A stretch of 64,000 bases of DNA, from positions 496,001 through 560,000 of the forward strand of contig NZ_CP015224.1 of NCBI RefSeq assembly GCF_001629735.1, given 5' to 3'. Below, one piece after another: positions 43,054-51,563 of this stretch. A program made the position numbers and the translations under genes. Source of the stretch: Lysinibacillus sphaericus (lineage in GTDB: Bacteria; Bacillota; Bacilli; Bacillales_A; Planococcaceae). The notes under the pieces were generated by a model. That model saw nothing but the letters and a program-made list of their open reading frames with translations. It had not been told where the DNA came from and did not search any database. Positions within the stretch are counted from its first letter, which is position 1. Each line of letters opens with the position of its first letter.

Positions 43054-43190
43054 AGTGAAAGAGAGGGCTTCTACAATGCCCCAAAAACTATCCAACCGTT
43101 ACTGTTACTGACTGTTAAAGAAATTGCATAAAAGGCTGCATAGACAATATTCCGCTATAAAAGCCCAAGCTTTCATTTGTGAACGTTATT

Positions 43191-43463
43191 TTATTTGAAG
43201 TTGTATGAATAATTGAAGAATCGATATAAAGATACAGCTAAAAAAATAAGGATGATAAAAGGTAATAAGGAAATTACAATCGGTAAAATAAAGCCCAGTA
43301 GTGCAATGGCAGTGACTACGCCAACAACAGCTAAAGCAATTATTCCCCAAAATGCGAGTTGGTCAAATATACATGGAATTTTAGCGAAAAAAGAAATTGT
43401 TAAAATTTCTAAAATAATCCAGTCTATTGGGCTGCTAATGAGAAAAGCACCAACTGCAATCAT
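43191..43463 (-). CDS. Possible small membrane protein
   Basis: A 90-residue frame that is almost entirely hydrophobic (three helices: SPIDWIILEILTISFF; FWGIIALAVVGVVTAIALLGF; PIVISLLPFIILIFLAVSLY). The amino-acid pattern suggests a real membrane protein. No ribosome binding site precedes ATG 43463, so it could be a remnant. Confidence 0.45.
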   Translation of the reverse strand: MIAVGAFLISSPIDWIILEILTISFFAKIPCIFDQLAFWGIIALAVVGVVTAIALLGFILPIVISLLPFIILIFLAVSLYRFFNYSYNFK

Positions 43464-43496
43464 GATGATTAAGCGGAAAAAGAATTCTCTTTAATT

Positions 43497-43745
43497 TTCA
43501 TAGGGCATGACGTGTGAGTAATGTGCCAGAACGGTTGTCTTCGGCGAATTACGGTGCTGGACAGTTCTTCGAGTGCTCTTGTCGACGATCTGCCGGCAAT
43601 CACGGGATGCCTTTTTTGGAGAAGTTTATGCCTGGGATATATGAGCCCGTATGATGAAAGTTTTTTCATTTCATCATACGGGCTACTTAGTGGGATGCTT
43701 AGTGACAAGAGAAAGGTTAAATTAGAGAGGGGAAAAATTACGTGA
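43497..43745. other. GC-richer non-coding block with a 16-bp hairpin
   Basis: From about 43500 to 43690 the sequence is clearly richer in G and C than its surroundings. It contains AGCCCGTATGATGAAA (43644-43659) with its exact complement TTTCATCATACGGGCT (43669-43684) around a T-rich loop. No frame is convincing on either strand. It could be a structured RNA, a repeat-family copy or imported DNA. Confidence 0.45.
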
Positions 43746-43790
43746 TGGCGAGTGTTTAGGAATCAATCCTATTAAATTGGAGAAATAAAA

Positions 43791-44861
43791 TTATTCTTTC
43801 ATCAAATGTAAATAATTAAAAGCGATTTTTAACAACATAATTGTATTTAAGTTATTGAAGTCTATATTCATTAACTCTGAAATTAACTTCATACGATATC
43901 TAATTGTGTTTTTATGTAAATATAATTGTTGAGCTGTAACTTCTATATTCATATTACTTTTTATAAAATGTTCCAAGGTATCGAGAAAGTTAGATTTATT
44001 TTTTTTATCATACTGTATTATTGGATCAAGTGTTTCCATATAAATATATCTCATTTCTAAATCTGAGTTTTCTGAGTATAAAACCCTTTCTAAATATAGG
44101 TTGGAAAATTCAACAATAATTAGTCTAGAGTCTTGTACGTTAGCGGATTGTTTGACTATCGTGTTTAATGCAATCCTTGCTTCTCTATAACATTCCTTCA
44201 AAGAATTAAAATTATATTTTCTACTTACACCTACTGAAAATCGTATTTTTGGAAAATGTTTACTTATATCATATACCAAATGATCTAACAGGGACCTATA
44301 GTTATTTATGGGTAATAAAATAATTATTTTGCTATTTAAATCTAGGCCGGTTAATATATTATTTTCTTTACATAGGTTAGACCAATTAAAGAAACTTAGA
44401 ATTTCATGATAGGAAGGCAACGTAATCGCGTTATTTATAGGCTGGATTTGAACAAGTGCTATAATATACTGATCATGTAAAGTTATATCTAAATCAATCA
44501 ACTTTTTATTTAATAGCTCTTTAGTTTGATAGTTATCATTGATCAAATCCAACAAAAATTCATTCATTTGGCGTTGTTCAATAGATTTTATAATATTTTG
44601 TTGCTCTACATGTAAATTAGCTATTAGCGCTGCGTGTTCGATTGCAACAGGGGCTTCTGCTGACTCCTCATTTAATAACCCCCAAATAAAAATTCCTCCC
44701 TCTAAAGTGTTTTTTTCATTAATCCATTTGATTGTAAAATTAATATTTTTATAGCGGACTTCTTCTATTTCATTGCCGATTCCACTAAAGACAGTTGTTA
44801 TAAGATAATCCAATTCTAAATCATGTTCAAATTTCTCAGGATAATCTATACGGATATTCAA
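43791..44861 (-). CDS. PucR family regulator, C-terminal part (separated by a frameshift)
   Basis: 356 residues: a middle GGDEF-like region (LHDQYIIALVQIQ; IRFSVGVSRKYN) and the PucR C-terminal helix-turn-helix (TAQQLYLHKNTIRYRMKLI, about residues 305-325). The same frame stays open upstream of 44861 through IYLKGLNI and ILYKIIGIPLT to about 44920, where it meets the end of the N-terminal part in the other frame. It is therefore the second half of one PucR gene. Divergent from the catabolic operon at 45508. Confidence 0.8.
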   Translation of the reverse strand: MNIRIDYPEKFEHDLELDYLITTVFSGIGNEIEEVRYKNINFTIKWINEKNTLEGGIFIWGLLNEESAEAPVAIEHAALIANLHVEQQNIIKSIEQRQMNEFLLDLINDNYQTKELLNKKLIDLDITLHDQYIIALVQIQPINNAITLPSYHEILSFFNWSNLCKENNILTGLDLNSKIIILLPINNYRSLLDHLVYDISKHFPKIRFSVGVSRKYNFNSLKECYREARIALNTIVKQSANVQDSRLIIVEFSNLYLERVLYSENSDLEMRYIYMETLDPIIQYDKKNKSNFLDTLEHFIKSNMNIEVTAQQLYLHKNTIRYRMKLISELMNIDFNNLNTIMLLKIAFNYLHLMKE

Positions 44862-44923
44862 ACCTTTAAGATAAATTGTTAAAGGAATTCCTATAATTTT
44901 ATATAAAATTTCTGCTAGACTGT

Positions 44924-45391
44924 CTATTTTTTTCTTTCTTTCAAATAAGTATGAAATTTATTATAGACGTTGTTTAATGCTTCTATTTCTTGATTTCTAA
45001 ATTTATTAATAGTGTTTGTAATTTCTCCTAAATATTCAGTCCAGGGATATTCATTATTTAATGAAATAATAAGAAAGCCTTTTTTATTACAATATTCTAT
45101 TAATTCACTTGGGATATAAGGAATATGTCTTCCAATTTTAATACCTAATCCAAAGCATTTTCTTTCAATTAATACTTTTATAAATGCCAATAAATCACTT
45201 TCCCAAGATTGCATTTGATTAGAATTTACGAAAAAACCTGTAGTAAGTACAAAATCGCCTGAACTTAACCACTTATCGCCGTCAGGAGCATCGATAAATG
45301 TTACGTTTTTAATTTTTTGTGCTAGTGGACAAACTGTGATAACTTCCGTATTTTCAAAACAACCGAGAGCAAGCAATTCCTTACAATTCAT
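44924..45391 (-). CDS. PucR family regulator, N-terminal part (separated by a frameshift)
   Basis: 155 residues from ATG 45391 behind GGGGGG. It covers the PucR sensory domain (MNCKELLALGCFENTEVI; WLSSGDFVLTTGFF; RKCFGLGIKIGRHIPYIP). The frame ends at AGA AAA AAA TAG (A7 at 44927-44933). A -1 slip on A AAA AAA, or one extra A, would join it exactly to the C-terminal part, giving a normal regulator of about 535 residues. Either a programmed or slippage-based frameshift, a mutation, or a sequence error. Confidence 0.8.
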   Translation of the reverse strand: MNCKELLALGCFENTEVITVCPLAQKIKNVTFIDAPDGDKWLSSGDFVLTTGFFVNSNQMQSWESDLLAFIKVLIERKCFGLGIKIGRHIPYIPSELIEYCNKKGFLIISLNNEYPWTEYLGEITNTINKFRNQEIEALNNVYNKFHTYLKERKK

Positions 45392-45507
45392 AAAATCCCC
45401 CCCTTTTTTATTCAAAAGTACAATAATTTCAATCTTAATTTAGATAATTATACAACAAATGAAGCTATATAATTGCAAATAAGTCAGAATATAAAGAATT
45501 TTCTGTT

Positions 45508-46707
45508 ATGGAGGGATTGAAAATTATAAATGAAGAAGTTGTAGATATGGAGATTGTAAATAAGGAAAGAGTAGTGAATTTATTAAGATGTTTAGTACAA
45601 ATTAATACTGTAAATCCTCCTGGTAATGAGAAGGAACTTGCCTCACTTTTAGATGTATTTGTAAAAGATTTTGGTTTAGAAACAAAAATTATAGAGTCAT
45701 TAGAAAATCGATCTACTATAGTCATTTACTTACGAGGTAAAAATAAGAATGCGAAGAAGCTTTACTTCAGCGGTCATTTAGATACTGTACCGATTGGGGA
45801 AGATGAATGGGATTATGATCCATTCGAAGCAAGGGTAGAAAATGGCTTAATTTATGGACGAGGTACTTGCGATATGAAAGGTGGGGTAGCAGCACTCATA
45901 GAGGCTATGCTAATTCTTAAAGAATCTGGAACCGTATTAGAACATGACATCATATTTTTAGGAACTGCAGGTGAGGAAGTAGATTGTTTAGGTGCACGGA
46001 CCCTAATGGATAATGGAGTTATAGAAAATCCTGGTGCCATAGTTATTGCGGAACCTACTAGTTTGGAAGTATTTATTGGACATAAGGGTGTGCTTTGGCT
46101 TGAAATTAGTACCTTTGGTAAAACAGCACATGGCTCAATGCCTAAACAAGGAATTAATGCTATTTCGAATATGTTAAAGATTTTAGAAGAACTAAATAAC
46201 TTAGCATTCCCTTTAAAAGATGAGCTATTAGGAAGTACTACAATGAGTGTTAATAGGATTGACGGTGGGGTTGCAACAAATGTTATTCCTGATAAATGCA
46301 CAGTCGCAGTTGATATTAGAACAGTAACGGCTGAGACAAATGAGTTAGTGATAAAAAGTATTGAAGAAGTGATTAGAAAACTAAAGTCGAACGATCCATC
46401 TTTTGTAGCTAGTATTAGTGTTTTACAAAATTTAAGACCTCTCTTAAATGATAGCAAAGACAAATTCATACAATATGCACAAAAATTGAATAAGGATTTA
46501 AACTCAAAAGAAATTGAAAATATTGGTGTCAATTACTATACAGACGCATCTATCTTCGGAAAATCATTGGATTGTCCAATAATAATTTATGGTGCTGGGG
46601 ATGAAAAACTAGCCCACCAGCCAAATGAAAATATTGAAATTGAGAGTTTAATTAAATCAATCAATTACTATGTTAATCTAGCAAAAAATTTCCAGGACAT
46701 TTATTAA
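45508..46707 (+). CDS. M20 family amidohydrolase (ArgE/DapE-like deacylase)
   Basis: 399 residues. The dinuclear zinc site is complete: His90/Asp92 (SGHLDTVP), Asp122 (GTCDMKGG), Glu156-Glu157 (GTAGEE), and later EPTS and HQPNE. A dimerisation lid lies in the middle. It should cleave an N-acyl or amide bond. The start is uncertain: ATG 45508 carries GGAGGG within it, and TTG 45517 or ATG 45547 are alternatives. First gene of a cluster with alcohol and aldehyde dehydrogenases and a symporter. Confidence 0.85.
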   Translation: MEGLKIINEEVVDMEIVNKERVVNLLRCLVQINTVNPPGNEKELASLLDVFVKDFGLETKIIESLENRSTIVIYLRGKNKNAKKLYFSGHLDTVPIGEDEWDYDPFEARVENGLIYGRGTCDMKGGVAALIEAMLILKESGTVLEHDIIFLGTAGEEVDCLGARTLMDNGVIENPGAIVIAEPTSLEVFIGHKGVLWLEISTFGKTAHGSMPKQGINAISNMLKILEELNNLAFPLKDELLGSTTMSVNRIDGGVATNVIPDKCTVAVDIRTVTAETNELVIKSIEEVIRKLKSNDPSFVASISVLQNLRPLLNDSKDKFIQYAQKLNKDLNSKEIENIGVNYYTDASIFGKSLDCPIIIYGAGDEKLAHQPNENIEIESLIKSINYYVNLAKNFQDIY

Positions 46708-46726
46708 ATCTAAGGAGGACTATAAA

Positions 46727-47896
46727 ATGGGTGAATTAAATAATACTGAATTTATGTCAAAAACGACGGTGTACACAGGATCGGGGAGTTTGAAGTTTCT
46801 CTCAACTACTCTTGAAAAGTTTGAAGACGGGAATATTTTAGTAGTTACTGATAAAGGAATTGAGGCTTCTGGTATTTTAAACAAAGTTATTAATTCATTG
46901 GAAGGCGTCTCAACAGAAAAGCATATTTTTAATGACGTCAAACCGAATCCTAGTGTTACAGCTACTAATGCAATCTATGAATTATATAAAGATAAAGGGA
47001 TTAAGAAAATTGTTGCAGTAGGTGGAGGAAGTGTTATTGATACAGCCAAAGCATTAGCTGTACTTTTTACAAATGGAGGATCAATTTCTGATTACTTTGG
47101 CTTTGACCTTTATCAAAATCAACCGTTACCAGTTTTCGCTATCCCAACTACAGTTGGAACAGGAAGTGAAGGTGGTCATGCAGCTGTAATTACTGAAGAT
47201 GATAAAGAATTGAAAACAAAGAAATTGGTATTTGGAGAGGCACTATTCCCTAAAGCAGCTATTTTAGATGGCGATTTATTATTAGGAATGCCTAGTTCGC
47301 TAGTTTCAACGACAGGAATGGACGCACTTACTCATGCTATTGAGGGGTATGTTTCTAGAAATGGGTCTATTTTGACTGATGCTCTTAACCTTCATGCAGT
47401 AAAAGTAATTGGAGAAGCTATATTAGAAGCAGTGGCCGATACTACTAATGTTTCAGCTATGAATAAAATGGTACAAGCAAGCGCTTCAACTGGTATCGGT
47501 ATGTCAAATGGTGGCTTAGGCTTAGTGCATGGAATTTCACATGCTATCGGTGCACAATTTGATGCACCTCATGGAATCGTAAATGCAATTTTATTACCGT
47601 ATGTATTGGAATATAACTGGATTTCTAATCCAAAGAAATTTGCAGATATTGCTCAAGCTTTACGTGTAAATACTTGGGGAATGTCAGTAGAGGATGCAGC
47701 TAAGGCTGGGGTAAAACGTGTTAAAGAACTAACATTAGAGGTTGGGATTCCAGCGAAATTAAATGATATTGGGATTGAGAAATCAAGCATTGATGTCTTA
47801 ACTGATATTGCATTCAACGATGAATTATATATGAATGCAAATCCTAGAAATGCAACGAGAAAAGATATTTATACTATTTTATCGAAAGCTCTATAA
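46727..47896 (+). CDS. Iron-containing alcohol dehydrogenase
   Basis: 389 residues of the group III (Fe-dependent) family. It has the NAD-binding GGGSVIDTAKA motif (around residues 98-108), TTVGTGSEGGHAAVI, and metal ligands in DALTHAIEGYVS and LVHGISHAIGAQFDAPHGIVNAILLP. It oxidises a primary alcohol to an aldehyde. ATG 46727 behind AAGGAGG, 19 bp after the deacylase gene. Together with the next gene it forms an alcohol-to-acid pathway. Confidence 0.9.
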   Translation: MGELNNTEFMSKTTVYTGSGSLKFLSTTLEKFEDGNILVVTDKGIEASGILNKVINSLEGVSTEKHIFNDVKPNPSVTATNAIYELYKDKGIKKIVAVGGGSVIDTAKALAVLFTNGGSISDYFGFDLYQNQPLPVFAIPTTVGTGSEGGHAAVITEDDKELKTKKLVFGEALFPKAAILDGDLLLGMPSSLVSTTGMDALTHAIEGYVSRNGSILTDALNLHAVKVIGEAILEAVADTTNVSAMNKMVQASASTGIGMSNGGLGLVHGISHAIGAQFDAPHGIVNAILLPYVLEYNWISNPKKFADIAQALRVNTWGMSVEDAAKAGVKRVKELTLEVGIPAKLNDIGIEKSSIDVLTDIAFNDELYMNANPRNATRKDIYTILSKAL

Positions 47897-47918
47897 ATCA
47901 AAAAAGGAGAGTGTGATT

Positions 47919-49399
47919 ATGAATAAAACAATTGAGATTTGTCAAAAAAAGTGTCTGAATTTTTAGAGAACGATGCGTATCTGTATATTAATGGTGAATT
48001 TGTACCTTCTTCAAATAATGTTATTTTTGAGACATTCAATCCAGCTAATAATGAAGTATTAGCAAAGGTTCATGAGGCAAGTGTGGGAGATGTGAATAAA
48101 GCGGTCTTAGCAGCTAAGGAAGCATTTGAGAATGGTCCGTGGTCTACTATGACTCCAGCTGAAAGAGGAAGTCTAATTTATAAATTAGGCGAACTCATTG
48201 ATGAGCATAAACAAGAGCTAGCAGAAATTGATAGCTTAGACAATGGGAAACCTATTACGGAACTATTCGAAAACGATATTCCAAATGCTGTAGGCCAATT
48301 TAAATATTTTGCTGGTTGGGCGACTAAAAATATGGGTCAAACCATTCCGATCGGCGATAACTTTTTAAACTATACACGTCATGAACCAGTTGGTGTAGTT
48401 GGTCAAATTATTCCTTGGAACTTCCCTTTAATGATGGCATCTTGGAAAATTGCTCCAGCATTAGCTACAGGCTGTACAGTTGTCCTTAAATCAGCAGAAC
48501 AGACACCCCTTTCTGTATTATATTTAGCTAGATTAGTAGAATTAGCAGGAATCCCTAAGGGTGTAGTAAATATTATTTCTGGTCACGGTGAAACTACAGG
48601 AGATGCATTGGTTAAGCATCCATTAGTCAATAAAATCGCATTCACAGGTTCTACTGCTGTAGGTCAAATTATTATGAAAGAAGCCGCAAATACAATGAAG
48701 CGAGTAACATTAGAATTAGGAGGTAAGTCTCCGAATATTGTCCTATCTGATGCAAATTTAGAGAAAGCAGCTGATGGAGTATTTGCAGGCATAATGTATA
48801 ACCAAGGTGAAGTATGTAGTGCAGGTTCCAGAGTTTACGTGCATGAAGATATTTATGACATTTTTATTGCGAAATTAACTGAACGTGCCGAAAAGGTGAA
48901 ACTAGGTAGTGGATTATCTCACAATACGACGATGGGATCTTTAGTTTCACTAGAACAAAAAGAGCGTGTAGTAAATTATATTAAAATTGGACAAGAAGAG
49001 GGAGCGAAAATCTTATATGGAGGTAAAGCATCAGAGCAAGGATGCTTCGTTGAACCTACAATTTTTGTAGATGTTAATGATTCTATGAGAATTTCTAGAG
49101 AAGAAATTTTTGGTCCGGTTATGGTAGTGTCTAAATTTAATTCTGAAGAAGAGATAATTCATCGAGCTAATGATTCAGAATTCGGCTTAGGAGCTGGTAT
49201 TTGGACTGAGAACTTAACAAAAGCACATCGACTTGCAAACAAATTAAAAGCCGGTTCAGTTTGGATTAATTGCTACAATGCAACAAATCCTGCATCTCCA
49301 TTTGGTGGATATAAAAAGTCAGGGTTTGGCCGTGAAATGGGGTCATACGCTTTGGATAATTATACTGAAGTGAAAACAGTTTGGGTAAATTTATCTTAA
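47919..49399 (+). CDS. NAD-dependent aldehyde dehydrogenase (frameshift near the start)
   Basis: About 490 residues, a full ALDH: IIPWNFPLMM, the FTGSTAVGQ cofactor motif, the general base in LELGGKSP and the catalytic Cys in GEVCSAGS. The only good ribosome site (AAGGAG, 47904-47909) serves ATG 47919. That frame reads MNKTIEICQKK, then CLNF and a stop, whereas the enzyme frame is -1 from the A7 tract (47944-47950). The heptamer A AAA AAG (47945-47951) is exactly placed to join them. The enzyme frame alone would have to start at TTG 47939, which has no ribosome site. Confidence 0.85.
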
Positions 49400-49468
49400 T
49401 AAAATTATATTTCCATATATTAGGGATATCGATCGAACAAATAATGTAATTCAAACAGTATAAATAAG

Positions 49469-49518
49469 ACAGCTATATTATCTCATATAGCAAGTTTACA
49501 TTAATCTAGCTGTTTTTA
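49469..49518 (+). terminator. Possible terminator after the aldehyde dehydrogenase gene
   Basis: ACAGCTA (49469-49475) pairs with TAGCTGT (49507-49513) followed by five T. The loop is long (31 nt), so it is weak or partial. Confidence 0.45.
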
Positions 49519-49610
49519 TGATAATTCATGTCCATTTAGTCTTAGGCTTTCAAGTAATGATTTAAAGTTTTTTAATCATTCATAAATTTCCTTATAAAGG
49601 GAGGAATAGC

Positions 49611-51104
49611 ATGGTTACTAAATATATTATCGTCTCCATTTTTTTGGTTATATTATTTGCGGTATCCTACAATACGTTCAGAAAGATAAAAACTTATCAA
49701 GATTATAATTTGGCTGGCAAAGGAACAGGATTATTTGCATTAACGGCAACTCTAGTAGCAGCAGAGTTTAATACAGCAACTTTAATAGGTGGAGCTTCTG
49801 TAGCTTATCTATTTGGTACTGTTGGTATGTGGTATACATCTTTAATATTTATTGCGGTATTTCTTGCATACGCATTTACGGTTGCTAAAAAATATAGGAA
49901 ATTAAATATTTCAACCATTTCTCAATTTTTTGATAAACGTTTTAAGAATGAAAAATACTCAGAACTTATAAGATTTATGTCAGCCATCATCACATTGTTC
50001 TATACATGGCTAGCACCAGCTTCGTATCTAGCAGGTTTAGCAGTAATAGGAAGCGTTTTACTTGGGGTAGATCCAGTAATCTTTTCCATAACAATTGTAG
50101 TGATTTGTCTAATTTTAAGTATCACTGGTGGATTATTGACAGCAATTGGTATTGATGTTGTAGCATTTATAATGATTATGATTGGGATTCCAACAATTTT
50201 ATTTATTGGTATTAGTGCAGCTGGTGGATTTGGAAGTTTGAGTCAAGTATACGAACCGAAACTTTTATCTTTGGCACCAGTTTGGGATACAGAGGTTAAC
50301 TTCCCTATCGCATTGACATGGGGCCTGCAAATTCTGTTCTTATATATTGCTGCCCCTTGGTATGGTCAACGAATCTTCTCAGCAAAGAATGAAAAAGTTG
50401 CTTATACAGCTATGCTATGGAATACATTTTTCATTGTAGTGTTATACGGTATGGTCGTTTTAGCTACAATGTTCTCAAAAGTTGTATTCCCAAGTCTGGA
50501 TAAACCAGAGGAAGCGTTACCTTTATTAATAGCAACTCAAAGTAACTCATTAGTACAAGGATTACTATTAGTAACATTATTACTTGTAGGGGTTAGCACT
50601 CTGATTGCAGTTTGGAATTCTGCAGTTTCAATCATTGTAAATGATGTTGTACGCAGATATTTCTTGAAAAATAAAGGGGATAGACAATTCATAATTGCTT
50701 CAAGAATATGTTTTGTTATAATTGCAGCTTCTACATTAATTTTTGGGATCGTTTTCATTGGAAATATTCAAAACTCATTGCTGTTTTTATCAACTTTTAC
50801 AGGTATAGTGGCAATTCCGATACTAATTTCATTGTATTGGAAAAAGTACAACAGTTTGGGCGCACTTTCATCAATGATTTCAGGGTTAGCATATTCCGGA
50901 ATCGCTATAACTTTAAGCTTCCCAATTTATTTTATTAGCCCTATTGCTGTAATTGTAGCTACTATTGTAGGAATAATAGTTTCTTTGGCAACATCTAAAA
51001 ACCATGTTACCGATAACCAAGAGTTTTATGAATTAATTGAATCACCTTTAGAATTAGAATCCCATGAAACTGAAAGTGTATTAATTCCTAAAGAATCAAA
51101 CTAA
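49611..51104 (+). CDS. Sodium:solute symporter (SSS family)
   Basis: 497 residues and about 13 membrane helices. Family motifs include YQDYNLAGKGTG, AAEFNTATLIGGASVAYLFG near the N terminus and QRIFSAKNEKVA in the middle. Start ATG 49611 behind AAGGGAGG. It is the last gene of the M20, alcohol dehydrogenase and aldehyde dehydrogenase cluster and probably imports its substrate, perhaps an N-acylated amino alcohol. The substrate guess rests only on the neighbours. Confidence 0.88.
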   Translation: MVTKYIIVSIFLVILFAVSYNTFRKIKTYQDYNLAGKGTGLFALTATLVAAEFNTATLIGGASVAYLFGTVGMWYTSLIFIAVFLAYAFTVAKKYRKLNISTISQFFDKRFKNEKYSELIRFMSAIITLFYTWLAPASYLAGLAVIGSVLLGVDPVIFSITIVVICLILSITGGLLTAIGIDVVAFIMIMIGIPTILFIGISAAGGFGSLSQVYEPKLLSLAPVWDTEVNFPIALTWGLQILFLYIAAPWYGQRIFSAKNEKVAYTAMLWNTFFIVVLYGMVVLATMFSKVVFPSLDKPEEALPLLIATQSNSLVQGLLLVTLLLVGVSTLIAVWNSAVSIIVNDVVRRYFLKNKGDRQFIIASRICFVIIAASTLIFGIVFIGNIQNSLLFLSTFTGIVAIPILISLYWKKYNSLGALSSMISGLAYSGIAITLSFPIYFISPIAVIVATIVGIIVSLATSKNHVTDNQEFYELIESPLELESHETESVLIPKESN

Positions 51105-51400
51105 GTGGGGAGAGAGTTATTAATCAGCTCAGTCGCAATGTCAGTATGCGAGGTATTGCCGATGGCGCTTTAAAGGGTTATTCATCAACTTTTAGTGTTG
51201 ATAAAGATTAAATCGATCCATTTAAAATACCTGCGCCTGAAGATGTTTTAAAAAGGGCGAAAAATACCGATATTTGGCGTCAGATCTAATTAATAATAGT
51301 TCAGGCACAATTATTAAGGGACGAGCAGATGATAATAGTTTTTACTACTATGAATTTCCCCAATAGAAATGACAATTTACAGAGACTGATTATAACAATG
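51105..51400 (+). pseudogene. Degenerate coding remnant of unknown family
   Basis: Translated scraps such as LSRNVSMRGIADGALKGY, IPAPEDVLKRAKNTDIW and GRADDNSFYYYEFP lie in successive frames interrupted by stops between 51118 and 51370. They look like the decayed end of a gene. I do not recognise the protein. Confidence 0.4.
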
Positions 51401-51430
51401 AAGACCACTCCGTAAAGGGTGGTCTTACTT
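51401..51430. terminator. Terminator-like hairpin
   Basis: AAGACCAC (51401-51408) pairs with GTGGTCTT (51419-51426) around a 10-nt loop that allows further C-G pairing. It probably served the decayed gene upstream. The remaining 51431-51563 shows no gene. Confidence 0.65.
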
Positions 51431-51563
51431 ATATTTCTTTTATGGGAATCAGTATACCGCCACCAATATAAGACAAATTAGCATTCTATCAACCTGAGCT
51501 GTTTCCAATTTAGACATATGAAGGTACATAGGCCCATAAAAATTTTATCAGGGAGCGCCTTAT

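Noticed and set aside
45852-46532. 226-codon minus-strand frame opposite the M20 deacylase
   Set aside because: The plus strand carries all zinc ligands of the M20 family; the opposite frame has no coherent protein features.
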